The notes beneath the pieces are model-generated. The model was not told where the DNA came from, searched no databases, and was given only the letters and a program-made list of their open reading frames with translations. A stretch of DNA of 64,000 bases, from positions 186,001 to 250,000 of the forward strand of contig CANJJT010000001.1 in NCBI GenBank assembly GCA_947474715.1. Direction: 5' to 3'. Both the position numbers and the translations under genes were made by a program. The DNA is from CAIYPG01 sp903864555. Lineage in GTDB: Bacteria; Pseudomonadota; Gammaproteobacteria; Burkholderiales; SG8-39. Shown here piece after piece: positions 34,405 through 43,147 of the stretch; within the stretch, counting starts at the first letter, position 1; each line of letters starts with the position of its first letter.

Positions 34405-36246
34405 TCAGGCCGCGGATTTTGCCGCTTGTTTCTCATGATAGAGACGCTCCAGTTCCTGGAATTGCGGCCCGCGGTCGTAGAACGGCAGCGGCTCGGTGCG
34501 CCCGCTGCACAGTCGTGCCCGTTGCTGTTCAGTGGCCTTCACATCCGCGGCCAGCGTCTTGTCGTCGATGACCACGCCGTAGTCGGCCAGCGCGCCGGCG
34601 ATGGTGATGAAGCCGTCGGCGATATCGTCCTCGACCTGGGACAGCGCCCGATCCAGCGGATCACCGTAACCGCCGCCGCCGCTGGAGAGCACGCGCACCA
34701 GGTCACCGCGCTTCAACTGGATGCCATCGGAGAAGCCCGGAATCACGCGTTCGTCGGCCTGCCCCGGATTGACGGTAATGCGGCCGGTGCGCCCGGCCTT
34801 GCCGCCCTTTACGCCCCAGGGCGGCGTCTTGCGGTTGGCCATGCGCGTGGCCAGGGTGACCTTGTCGGCCAGCATGCGGTAGTCGCGGATGATGCCCAGG
34901 CCGCCGCGGAACTGCCCGGGGCCGCCCGAATCCGGCGCGATGTCGAAGCGCTCGATGCGCATGGCGTAGGTGCCCTCGAGGAACTCCAAGGGGTAGTTTT
35001 TCTGGCGGCGCGAATAGATCACGTCCAGGCCGTCGGCGAAGGGCCGCGCGCCCTGCCCCACGCCCAAGCCGTCCGTACACAGCACCACCTTGCCGGTCTT
35101 CGGATCGAGGCTGTGCATGATGACGATGACGTAGTCGGGCGAGCCCGCCGGCGTGCCGCCCTCGGTGGCCTGGGCAAAGGCACCCAGCACGGCATTGAGG
35201 AAGCGGTGCAGGGTGTGCGCGCGCAGGCCCAGCGGCGCCGGGCGCGTCGGTTGCAGGATGCTGCCCGGGCGCAGCTTCACTTCCTTGATGGTGCGGTAGG
35301 CGCCCTGGTTCTGCGACACGGTGCGGTCATCGCGCAACAGGAAGCGGGAGAACATCATGCGGCAGATGTCCGGGTGCAGCAGGTAGTTGATGGGGCCCTT
35401 GGCCTGGTCATCGCTGCCCGAGCCGTCGACCAGGGTGACTTCATCCCCCTTCACCTCCACCTCCAGCTCGATGCGGTAGGGCGTTTCGGTGACGCAGTCG
35501 TCATCGACATAATCGGCAAAGCGGTAACGGCCGGGCTTGCTGTGCGCGGCGATGTTCCGGCGCACCACGGCTTCGGAGCGTGCCAGCAGTTCCTCGAAGC
35601 AGGCTTCGGTCATGTCCTCGCCGTAGCGCTCGAACAGCTCGGTGAGGCGGCTCTGGCCGATGCGCGTGGCCGCCATCATGGCGCGGGTGTCGCCTTCCAT
35701 CATGTCGGGGAAGCGCGAGTTGCGCAGGATCAGCCGGTACAGGTCGTCATTCAGTGTGCCCGCCGAGACGATCTTCACCTGCGGCACGGCCAGGCCTTCC
35801 TGGAAGATGTCGGTGTTGCTGGGCGAGAGGCTGCCCGGACGCGAGCCGCCGACATCCCAGAAGTGGCCGAAGCACAGCGAGTAGCCGATCAGCGTCTTGC
35901 CCCAGAAGGCGGGCGCGATGAAGCACATGTCCGGCGAGTGCGAGATGGCGCCGTGCAGCAGATAGGGGTCATTGGCCCAGTAGACATCGCCGGGCTGCAT
36001 CACTTCGGCGGGGAATTTTTCCCAGATCGCCTCGATCATGCCGGGGCCGGCGCGGTCATTGGTGGTGTAGAGCAGGCGCGCGCGGCGGTCGGTGAGGCCG
36101 GAGAAGTGGTCGCCCTTCTCGCGGATGAAGGGTGACATCGAGGTGCGCACGATGACCGATTCCATTTCATCACCGCAGGACTTCAGCGCACCCTTGATGA
36201 TTTCGACGACGACCGGATCAACCGTTTCCACCGCTGTGGCCTTCAT
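34405..36246 (-). CDS. hyuB: Hydantoinase B / 5-oxoprolinase B subunit
   Basis: A 613-residue protein of the HyuB family, which hydrolyses cyclic amide rings with HyuA in an ATP-dependent way. It starts MKATAVETVDPVVVEIIKGAL and has VRTSMSPFIREKGDHFSGL, WANDPYLLHGAISHSPDM and SGGGGYGDPLDRA near the end. The ATG overlaps the hyuA stop (ATGA), so translation is coupled. The M81 gene follows. The longer open frame to 36561 is a shadow of hyuA. Confidence 0.93.
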   Translation of the reverse strand: MKATAVETVDPVVVEIIKGALKSCGDEMESVIVRTSMSPFIREKGDHFSGLTDRRARLLYTTNDRAGPGMIEAIWEKFPAEVMQPGDVYWANDPYLLHGAISHSPDMCFIAPAFWGKTLIGYSLCFGHFWDVGGSRPGSLSPSNTDIFQEGLAVPQVKIVSAGTLNDDLYRLILRNSRFPDMMEGDTRAMMAATRIGQSRLTELFERYGEDMTEACFEELLARSEAVVRRNIAAHSKPGRYRFADYVDDDCVTETPYRIELEVEVKGDEVTLVDGSGSDDQAKGPINYLLHPDICRMMFSRFLLRDDRTVSQNQGAYRTIKEVKLRPGSILQPTRPAPLGLRAHTLHRFLNAVLGAFAQATEGGTPAGSPDYVIVIMHSLDPKTGKVVLCTDGLGVGQGARPFADGLDVIYSRRQKNYPLEFLEGTYAMRIERFDIAPDSGGPGQFRGGLGIIRDYRMLADKVTLATRMANRKTPPWGVKGGKAGRTGRITVNPGQADERVIPGFSDGIQLKRGDLVRVLSSGGGGYGDPLDRALSQVEDDIADGFITIAGALADYGVVIDDKTLAADVKATEQQRARLCSGRTEPLPFYDRGPQFQELERLYHEKQAAKSAA

Positions 36247-38342
36247 TGCGGCACCTCCATGATGATGTTGCCGTAGGTATCCATGCTGGCCACGTGCCCG
36301 GGCAGTACCAGTACCGTGGAAAAGCGTTGCTCGATGACGGCCGGGCCGGTGAGTCGATGGCCGGGCGCCAGGGCATCGAAGTCGTAGACGGGCGTGTCCA
36401 GGAGGCCATGGCTGTGGCCAAAGTACACGGCGCGGCTGGTGCGGGCGGCCAGGGGGCTTTCGGCTGCCGCTGCGCGCGGGGACAGGCGGATCTTGGCGAG
36501 GCGCCCGTAGGCCGAGATGCCCAGGTTGACCAGTTCCACCGGCAGGCTGGGCGAGGACCACGAATACAGCTGCTCGTGCTGGCGATGGAAGGTCTGTTGC
36601 AGCGCTTCGAGGTCGCCCGCGGTGAGCAGGGCGCCGCCCTGGCTGGCGGCCCGCTCGGGCAGGGTCACGGCGATTTCATAGGCCTGGTTGATGTAGCGCA
36701 GGCTGGCGGTGCGCACGAAGCGCGCATCGGCCTCGGCCACCCCCTCGTCGCGGAACCAGGCCTGGGCACGCGCTTCCAGTTCTGACAGGGTGGCATTCAG
36801 GCGCTGCAGGTCGAACTGCCCGGAACGCTGGATGATGGTCTGGAAGAAATCGCTCTTCAGGTCGGTGGCCAGCAGGCCCAGGGTGGATAGCAGTCCGGCA
36901 CTCGCCGGCACGATGACGCGCGGGATGCCGAGCAGTTCAGCCAGGCGCCCTGCGTGCAGCGCGCCGCCGCCGCCGCCCGCCACCAGGGCGAATTCGCGCG
37001 GATCGTGGCCACGCTCCACCGAGACGGAGCGGATGGCGGCGGCCATGTTGTTGTTGAGCAGTTCGACGATGCCGTCGGCCGCCTCGTGCAGCGACAGCCC
37101 CAGGGGCTTGGCGACATGGTCGCTGATGGCTTCCTCGGCCAGCGTGATCCTGAGCGCCACTTCGCCGCCCAGGGAGTCGGGACTGCGCCCCAGCACCAGG
37201 TTGGCGTCGGTGACGGTGGCTTCCAGGCCGCCCCGCGCGTAACAGGCCGGGCCGGGCTCGGCGCCGGCGCTTTCCGGGCCCACCTGCAGGCTGCGCCCCA
37301 GGACCCGGGCGATGGAACCGCCGCCGGCGCCGATGGTGTTCACGTCCACCATGGGCACATTGAGCGGCAGCCCGGCGATCTCGCCGGCGGAGCTGATCGC
37401 TGGGCGGTTGTCGCGTGACAGGCAGATGTCGGCCGAGGTGCCGCCCACGTCGATGGAGATCACGTTGGGGTAACCGGCGGCCTGGCCGACCAGGATGGCG
37501 CCCACGGCCGCGGCGGCGGGACCGGAGAGCGCGGTGTGGATGGGCTGGCGTGCTGCCGCCTGCGCCGAATACATGCCGCCGTTGGACTTCATGATGCGCA
37601 AGGGGGCCTTGAGCCCCATTTCCTGCAGCCGCGCCTCCAGGCGCTGGTGGTAACCGGCCACCTTGGGCATCACGTAGGCATTGATGACGGTGGCGGTGGT
37701 TCGCTCGTATTCGCGGAAGATGGGCAGCACTTCCGAGGAGATGGAGCAGGGCATGCCGGGCAGCACTTCGGCGACCAGTTCGCGCACGCGTTGTTCGTGT
37801 GCGCCATTGGCGTAGGCGTGCAGCAGGCAGATGGCCAGGGATTCGATACCTTGTTCCCCGAGGCGGCTGATGGCGGCGCGACAGGCGGCTTCGTCCAGCG
37901 GCTTTTCCTCGCGGCCTTCAGGGCTGGTGCGCCCGATTACTTCATGGATGCGTCGCGGTGGCACCAGGCGCGGCGGACGGATCCAGAAATAGCTGTTGGC
38001 ATTCTTCGCCACATCGTGCCGGCCGATGTGCAGCACGTAGCGGCAGCCTTCGGTGGTCAGCAGGCCGACTGTGGCGCCCTTGCGCTCGAGGATGGCATTG
38101 GTGGCCACGGTGGTGCCGTGGAACACCCCGGCAATGTCGGCTGCGGCAATGCCGGCCTCTTTCAGGATGCGCAGGATGCCTGCGGCAAAAGCCTGCGACT
38201 GGTCGCCCGGGGTGGTGGGGGTTTTCACCTGCCACAGGCGTCCGCTGGCGCGGTCTGCCAGGGTGATGTCGGTGAAGGTGCCGCCGATGTCGACGGCGAT
38301 CGCGTACTGCCCGGATGCGTCGGCTGCCTTGCTGCTTGCCAA
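36243..38342 (-). CDS. hyuA: Hydantoinase A / 5-oxoprolinase A subunit
   Basis: A 699-residue ASKHA-type ATPase. The N-terminal phosphate loop is AIAVDIGGTFTDITLADRA, the second is ISIDVGGTSADICLS, and GAGGGSIARVL and LVAGGGGGALHAGRLAELLG follow. With HyuB it should open a hydantoin, oxoproline or similar ring using ATP. The start is probably a TTG at 38342 (LASSKAADASG) preceded by GAGGAG; an ATG at 38390 lacks a good ribosome site. A divergent IclR-type gene starts at 38502, and the intergenic region holds palindromes. Confidence 0.92.
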   Translation of the reverse strand: MASSKAADASGQYAIAVDIGGTFTDITLADRASGRLWQVKTPTTPGDQSQAFAAGILRILKEAGIAAADIAGVFHGTTVATNAILERKGATVGLLTTEGCRYVLHIGRHDVAKNANSYFWIRPPRLVPPRRIHEVIGRTSPEGREEKPLDEAACRAAISRLGEQGIESLAICLLHAYANGAHEQRVRELVAEVLPGMPCSISSEVLPIFREYERTTATVINAYVMPKVAGYHQRLEARLQEMGLKAPLRIMKSNGGMYSAQAAARQPIHTALSGPAAAAVGAILVGQAAGYPNVISIDVGGTSADICLSRDNRPAISSAGEIAGLPLNVPMVDVNTIGAGGGSIARVLGRSLQVGPESAGAEPGPACYARGGLEATVTDANLVLGRSPDSLGGEVALRITLAEEAISDHVAKPLGLSLHEAADGIVELLNNNMAAAIRSVSVERGHDPREFALVAGGGGGALHAGRLAELLGIPRVIVPASAGLLSTLGLLATDLKSDFFQTIIQRSGQFDLQRLNATLSELEARAQAWFRDEGVAEADARFVRTASLRYINQAYEIAVTLPERAASQGGALLTAGDLEALQQTFHRQHEQLYSWSSPSLPVELVNLGISAYGRLAKIRLSPRAAAAESPLAARTSRAVYFGHSHGLLDTPVYDFDALAPGHRLTGPAVIEQRFSTVLVLPGHVASMDTYGNIIMEVPQ

Positions 38343-38435
38343 GGGGCACTCCTCGTGGGGGAATCGGGAAAGGGATGGCCTGCGAGCCATGTTGCATGAC
38401 CATAGCACCATTGCCCCGGGGACAAGGGTGTGCTC

Positions 38436-38469
38436 GGCAAAGTTTTGCCATGATGTGGCAAAATTTCCA
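38436..38469. promoter_or_regulatory. Two IclR-type palindromic boxes
   Basis: GGCAAA-GT-TTTGCC at 38436-38449 is a perfect 14-bp palindrome. TGGCAAAATTTCCA at 38456-38469 is a second imperfect box; the GGCAAA starts are 21 bases apart, two helical turns. The second box resembles the E. coli IclR consensus TGGAAAT-N-ATTTCCA. They lie between hyuA (-) and the iclR-type gene (+), a natural place for autoregulation and control of the hyu operon. Confidence 0.6.
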
Positions 38470-38501
38470 TTCCTCAACCACCCTTCCGCGGACCTGCCCA
38501 C

Positions 38502-39326
38502 ATGGCCACTGCCCGCAAGCGTCCCGAGCCGGGTCGGCCACCCCGGCAACAGCCGCCGGGCACCCAGTCGATCGGGCGCACCGTCTCGCTGCTCAAGGTG
38601 CTGGGTACGCGGCGCCAGATCGGCTGGCGGCTCACCGACATCGCCGCGCAGTGCGGGCTCAGCACCAGCACTGCCTATCGTATCCTGACCTCGCTTGTCG
38701 CCATGCGTCTGGTCCGACAACGGCCGCAGGACAAACGCTATGTGCCCGGTCCGGCCCTGTATGAAATGGCGCTCACCGTGCCCTCCTATTTCCAGTTCCA
38801 GGCGGCCTGTCATGCGGCGTTGTTGCAGATTTCCCAGAAGACCCGCTGGGTGGTGTTCCTGGCCCTGCGTTCAGGCGAGGAGGTGGTGTGCGCCGACCGC
38901 GTCGGCACCACCTCGGTGAACCTGATGAACGAGGTCGGGCGCAAGGTGCCGCTGGCCGGGTCTGCGCTGGGCGTAGCCATGCTGCTGCGGCTGCCGCCGG
39001 GGGAGCAGCGACGCCTGCTGGCGGCCAACCGTCGCGCCCTGCGCAGCAATCCGGCGCATCGCGGCCGCACCTATGACGCCATGTGGCAGCGCTCGCAGCG
39101 CCTGGGTGTGGGCATCAACCTGGGCAATATCCTGCCGGGAGGCGCGTCGCTGGGCGTGCCCATCGTCAACCGTCACGGGGCGCCGGTAGCGGCAATCAGC
39201 GTGGCCGGAGCGCTGGCCGAATTCAGCGAGCGGCGCATTGCCGCCGCGACGCAATTGCTGAAGGAAGCCGCCGCCCGCATCGAGCGGGATCAGGCCGACC
39301 TGGTGGCCGATCTGGAGGCCGGCTGA
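38502..39326 (+). CDS. IclR family transcriptional regulator
   Basis: A 274-residue regulator. After an Arg/Pro-rich N-terminus there is a winged HTH (SIGRTVSLLKVLGTRRQIGW, then LTDIAAQCGLSTSTAYRIL). The C-terminal effector domain contains RSGEEVVCADRVGT, GSALGVAMLLRLP and GVPIVNRHGAPVAAISVAG. It diverges from hyuA and probably controls it, responding to a small acid or amide; the effector is unknown. Confidence 0.9.
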   Translation: MATARKRPEPGRPPRQQPPGTQSIGRTVSLLKVLGTRRQIGWRLTDIAAQCGLSTSTAYRILTSLVAMRLVRQRPQDKRYVPGPALYEMALTVPSYFQFQAACHAALLQISQKTRWVVFLALRSGEEVVCADRVGTTSVNLMNEVGRKVPLAGSALGVAMLLRLPPGEQRRLLAANRRALRSNPAHRGRTYDAMWQRSQRLGVGINLGNILPGGASLGVPIVNRHGAPVAAISVAGALAEFSERRIAAATQLLKEAAARIERDQADLVADLEAG

Positions 39327-39363
39327 AGGCTTTCCGCCTCAGCCGGCCGGCCGCGCTGACGAA

Positions 39364-40347
39364 CTACATGGTGGTGCCGGTGGCCTTGATCACGGGCGCC
39401 CACTTGGCGATTTCCGAGGCGATGAAGGCGGCGGTCTTCGCCGGCGTCGAGGCGGGCTCCGGTTCGACCCCGAGCTTCTCCAGGTCGGCCTGGAAGGAGG
39501 GCATCTGCATCACCTTGGCCATGGCCGACTGCAGGGTGTCGATCACGGCTGCGGGCGTGCCGGCCGGTGCCAGCAGGATGCCCGAAGTCGCCGCCACCAT
39601 GCCCGGCAGGTTGAATTCCACCGCGGCCGGGATGTCCGGCGCAATCGGCGAGCGCTTGGCCCCGGTGGTGGCCAGCACGCGAAGCTGGCCCTGCCGGTGG
39701 TAGGGCACGATGCTGCTGAAGGTGTCGCTGAGGATGGGCACGTGGCCGCCCATCACATCACGCAGTGCCGGCGCGCCACCCGGGTAGGGCACATGCGTGG
39801 CCTGCAGGTTGCCCCCAAGCTGTTTGAAGATCTCGAACGACAGGTGCGCGATGCCGCCGTTGCCCGCCGAGGCGAAGCCGAACTTGCCCGGATTGGCACG
39901 GATCAGCGCCATGAGTTCCGGCAGGGTCTGGGCCGGCACCTTGGGGTTGATGGCAATGCCCATGGGCTGGATGCCGATCAGCCCTACCGGCGCAAAGTCC
40001 TTCTGTGCGTCGTAGACCGGCTTGACCATGGAGGTGGCATTGATGGCATGCGTGCCAGTGGTGCCCAGCAGCAGCGTGTAGCCGTCCGGTGGCGATCCTG
40101 CGACGTAGGCGCAACCCACGCTACCGGCTGCCCCGGCGCGGTTGTCGACCACGATGTTATGGCCGAGCACCTCCCCCATGTGATGGGCCAGCCGGCGGCC
40201 GAGCACGTCGGTAGAGCCGCCCGGGGCAAACGGGATGACCAGCTTCATCACCTTGTTCGGAAAACGGGCCTGCTGCCCCCACGCCGAGGCGGTCAGCCCC
40301 GCACCCATCAGGCCCATGCCGGCTAGCAATAGCTCACGTCTGCGCAT
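39364..40347 (-). CDS. Bug/TctC family periplasmic solute-binding protein 6
   Basis: A 327-residue receptor with the signal peptide MRRRELLLAGMGLMGAGLTA. An RR pair is present, but it is not a full Tat motif. The opening is FPNKVMKLVIPFAPGGSTDVLGRRLA; the pocket loop HVPYPGGAPALRDVMGGHVPI has P-G instead of K-G. It is downstream of the GntR-type gene (149-base gap), convergent with the IclR-type gene. Which module uses it is unclear. Confidence 0.92.
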   Translation of the reverse strand: MRRRELLLAGMGLMGAGLTASAWGQQARFPNKVMKLVIPFAPGGSTDVLGRRLAHHMGEVLGHNIVVDNRAGAAGSVGCAYVAGSPPDGYTLLLGTTGTHAINATSMVKPVYDAQKDFAPVGLIGIQPMGIAINPKVPAQTLPELMALIRANPGKFGFASAGNGGIAHLSFEIFKQLGGNLQATHVPYPGGAPALRDVMGGHVPILSDTFSSIVPYHRQGQLRVLATTGAKRSPIAPDIPAAVEFNLPGMVAATSGILLAPAGTPAAVIDTLQSAMAKVMQMPSFQADLEKLGVEPEPASTPAKTAAFIASEIAKWAPVIKATGTTM

Positions 40348-40496
40348 GCGAATTGCCCTCCTGTTGTTATTGCGTTATGGATCGCAAGCCATTCTGGGCA
40401 GGAGGGCCTCTTCCGTCAAATCCGGCTGCGAAGCAGCCTGAGCGCGGCGGATTGGCTGAGGGGCTGGCTGGGGCACGGCCCGGTGTTCCCCGCGGA

Positions 40497-41186
40497 TCAG
40501 GTCCCCGCGCGCATGATGCGCAGGCGCAGCGTGAGGGCGCCGCTGACATGCTGGCGCGTCACCTTTTCCGCCGTCTCGGCATCCTGGCGCTGGATGGCGC
40601 GCACCATGGCACGATGCTCGCGCAGGGCTTCCGGTGGGCGCCCCGGCGCGGCAAAGGTGGTGCCGCGCAGTTGCTCCAGCTCGTTCTGCAGCGAAGTGAG
40701 GGTGCGCAGCAGGTAGCGGTTTCGGGCGGCGCGGTAGATGCAGTTGTGCAAATCCTTGTTCAGCTCCACCAGGCGCCCGGCATCGTCACCGGCGGCGGCC
40801 TGCTCTTCCAGGATGCGGTTCATCAGCTCCACCTCGATGGGTGAGGCATGCCGCGCAGCCAGCCCGGCGGCCGCCCCTTCGAGCACGCCACGCATGGCAT
40901 ACAGCTCGAAGATCTGGTCGTCACTCATCTGCGGTACGGCCAGCCCGCGGTTGGTGGTCACCAGCAGGTTTTCCGAGGCCAGGCGGCGCAGCGCCTCCCG
41001 CACCGGCGTGCGGCTGACCTGCAGCCAGCCGGCCACGGTTTCCTCGGGGATGCGCTCCCCCGGCTGGAAGCGCCCGGTCTGCAGCGCCTTCTTCAGCTCG
41101 GCATAGGCATGATCGGCGCGCGACAGTCCCGTGGCGTTGGCGGGAAGTTCGCTCGGTTTTTCAATGCTTGCAGCCATGGGCCTCAT
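40497..41186 (-). CDS. GntR family (FCD) transcriptional regulator
   Basis: A 229-residue FadR-type regulator. The N-terminal winged HTH has YAELKKALQTGRFQPGERIP and VAGWLQVSRTPVREALRRLA. The C-terminal FCD domain has ELYAMRGVLEGAAAGLAARH, with ligand or metal histidines nearby (ELNKDLHNCIY, LREHRAMVRAI). Such regulators usually repress and are released by organic acids. It diverges from tcuA across 383 bases, with an ATTGTATACAAT palindrome. The start may be 41186 or 41177. Confidence 0.9.
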   Translation of the reverse strand: MRPMAASIEKPSELPANATGLSRADHAYAELKKALQTGRFQPGERIPEETVAGWLQVSRTPVREALRRLASENLLVTTNRGLAVPQMSDDQIFELYAMRGVLEGAAAGLAARHASPIEVELMNRILEEQAAAGDDAGRLVELNKDLHNCIYRAARNRYLLRTLTSLQNELEQLRGTTFAAPGRPPEALREHRAMVRAIQRQDAETAEKVTRQHVSGALTLRLRIMRAGT

Positions 41187-41297
41187 TCTGGTGTTGGGCT
41201 TGCCGAAATGCCGGCCGTCCTCTTCATGTCTGCCGTGCCCCTGCCTGGTGTGCCGGGCCATCCTGATGGCGGCATCGCTCGCGGCCCGGGGCTGCGG

Positions 41298-41326
41298 TTG
41301 ACAGGAATGGGTGAACTGAATACCAT
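41298..41326 (+). promoter_or_regulatory. Sigma-70-type promoter for tcuA
   Basis: TTGACA at 41298-41303 and TACCAT at 41321-41326 with 17 bases between. The predicted start near 41333 lies between two GntR-type half-sites. Confidence 0.6.
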
Positions 41327-41344
41327 TGTACAGCTTTGGATACG

Positions 41345-41356
41345 ATTGTATACAAT
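41345..41356. promoter_or_regulatory. GntR-type operator palindrome
   Basis: ATTGTATACAAT is a perfect 12-bp palindrome. A related word, ATTGTACAG, begins at 41325, overlapping the -10. The arrangement would let an FCD-type repressor block both the tcuA promoter and its own divergent gene. Confidence 0.6.
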
Positions 41357-41569
41357 GTGCATCGAGGTGTGAAGTGGCAATGCCAGGCAGCAGTGGCGCG
41401 GGGTGACGAAACGGACATCGCCATGCCTGCCGGGCACATCACCGCCGGAGGCATCCCATCGCCAGCTGTTGCTACCCGTTTTCGTGCCGGCCATCGAACA
41501 AGGCAACAAGGCAGTGTCTGCATCGATGCCGGATCCGGACTGCAGTCCAACCTGAACAGAGGATGATTG

Positions 41570-43054
41570 ATGAGTGATTTTGACGTGATCGTGGTGGGTG
41601 GCGGCAATGCCGCCTGTGCGGCCGCCGTGTCGGCGACGGAAAACGGGGCGAAGAAGGTCCTGCTGCTGGAGAAGGCGCCCAAGGGGCAGCGCGGTGGCAA
41701 CACCCATTTCAGCGGCGCGATCTTCCGCTTTGTCTACAACCATGTGGACGAACTCGATCGCTTCCTGCCCGGCATCGAGGCGCAATACCCCGGCTTCCAC
41801 GCCGGCGTGCAGCCCTACGACGAGGCTTCCTTTCGTGGCGACCTGATGGGCGTCACCAACGGCCGCAGCGACCCGGAGCTCTCCAAGATCCTCATCGACC
41901 AGTCCTACGACACCATGGTCTGGCTGCAGGAGTCGGGCAAGATGAAGTTCGAGCCGGCCCATTCGGTGATCGGCGTGAAGGACACCCAGGGCAACTACAA
42001 GTGGCCCAAGGGCGCGTTCGTGCGCATCGAGCATGAGGGCGTGGCGCTGTCGGCCGTCTGGTTCAAGACTGCCGAGCAGGCGGGCGTGGAAATCCGTTAC
42101 GACACCTCGGCGCAGAGCCTGACCCAGGATGCCACCGGCCGTGTCTCCGGCGTGGTGGCGCGCGGCCCGGACGGCCTGAAGACCCTCTCCGCCGGCGCCG
42201 TGGTGCTGGCCTGCGGTGGCTTCGAGACCAACCCGGCCTGGCGCCGTCAGTACCTGGGCGACCCCTGGGAGCATGCCAAGGTGCGCGGTTCCAACTTCAA
42301 CTATGGCGACGGCCTGAAGATGGCGATGGACCTTGGCGCCATGCCCTGGGGCCACTGGGGCGGCTGCCATGCCACCCCGATCAATGCCGAGGCGCCCGAC
42401 TACGGCCAGCGCAACCTGACCGACAAGACCAACCGCCTGTCCTACCCTTATGGCGTGATGATCAACATCGAGGGCAAGCGCTGGCTGGACGAAGGCGAGA
42501 ACCTGCAGTCCTACACTTATGCCAAGTACGGTGGCTCCATCCTCAAGCAGCCGGGCAGCCTGGCCTACCAGATCTTCGACAGCAAGGTGCTGCACCTGCT
42601 CGAGCCGCGCTACTCCACCAGCGAGCCGATCAAGTCCGACACCCTGGAAGGCCTGGTCCAGCAGCTGAAGGTCAACCACGCCGAGGCGATGAAGTCGATC
42701 AACGCCTACAACGCGGCAGCCGGTCATGGTGGCGCCTTCAATCCGGCGGCACTGGATGGTGTGCACACCGAAGGCATCACCCCGGCCAAGACCAACTGGG
42801 CGGTCAAGCTGGACACCGCTCCCTACGTGGCCTACCCGGTCACCGGCGGCATCACCTTCACCTTCGGCGGTCTGAAGATCACCAAGGATGGCCAGGTGGT
42901 GGGCAGCGACTGGAAGCCGATGGCGGGCCTCTACACCTGCGGCGAAATGGTGGGCGGCCTGTTCCACTACAACTACCCGCTCGGTACCGGCCTGATGTCC
43001 GGCGCCGTGTTCGGCCGCATTGCCGGCCGCAGCGCGGCCAAGTCCCTGGGATAA
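41570..43054 (+). CDS. tcuA: FAD-dependent tricarballylate dehydrogenase-like TcuA
   Basis: A 494-residue flavoprotein. FDVIVVGGGNAACAAAVSAT and LLLEKAPKGQRGGNTHFSGA are characteristic of TcuA. AVVLACGGFETNPAWRRQYL and the C-terminal FAD block YNYPLGTGLMSGAVFGRIAG complete the fold. Salmonella TcuA oxidises tricarballylate to cis-aconitate and needs TcuB to reoxidise the flavin; no tcuB is visible here. The ATG at 41570 follows AGAGGATG. It is followed by a PrpF-family isomerase gene and two receptors, forming a compact organic-acid module. Confidence 0.88.
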   Translation: MSDFDVIVVGGGNAACAAAVSATENGAKKVLLLEKAPKGQRGGNTHFSGAIFRFVYNHVDELDRFLPGIEAQYPGFHAGVQPYDEASFRGDLMGVTNGRSDPELSKILIDQSYDTMVWLQESGKMKFEPAHSVIGVKDTQGNYKWPKGAFVRIEHEGVALSAVWFKTAEQAGVEIRYDTSAQSLTQDATGRVSGVVARGPDGLKTLSAGAVVLACGGFETNPAWRRQYLGDPWEHAKVRGSNFNYGDGLKMAMDLGAMPWGHWGGCHATPINAEAPDYGQRNLTDKTNRLSYPYGVMINIEGKRWLDEGENLQSYTYAKYGGSILKQPGSLAYQIFDSKVLHLLEPRYSTSEPIKSDTLEGLVQQLKVNHAEAMKSINAYNAAAGHGGAFNPAALDGVHTEGITPAKTNWAVKLDTAPYVAYPVTGGITFTFGGLKITKDGQVVGSDWKPMAGLYTCGEMVGGLFHYNYPLGTGLMSGAVFGRIAGRSAAKSLG

Positions 43055-43091
43055 GGCCAGGGCCCACCCCGGGCATGCAGCAAACGTGACG

Positions 43092-43119
43092 ATGCCGGCC
43101 TCCGTAATGGGGCCGGCAT
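43092..43119 (+). terminator. Hairpin between tcuA and the prpF-like gene
   Basis: ATGCCGGCC and GGCCGGCAT form a 9-bp perfect stem with a 10-base loop, followed by TCCATTTTCTG. It looks like an intrinsic terminator or partial attenuator that would reduce expression of the downstream genes relative to tcuA. Confidence 0.6.
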
Positions 43120-43147
43120 TCCATTTTCTGACCGTGGAGAAATCATC

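Larger units (their letters stand above)
41187..41569. other. 383-base divergent regulatory region, GntR-type gene | tcuA
   Basis: Contains the tcuA-facing promoter and operator listed separately, followed by a leader of roughly 235 bases to the tcuA ATG without a visible gene. No riboswitch or terminator was recognised in the leader. Confidence 0.55.

Noticed and set aside
34336..36135. 599-codon plus-strand frame opposite hyuB
   Set aside because: Antisense shadow of hyuB; low-quality composition and no domain.
39364..40347. Tat signal on receptor 6
   Set aside because: MRRREL has the RR pair but not the S/T-R-R-x-F-L-K pattern, so a normal Sec signal is more likely.
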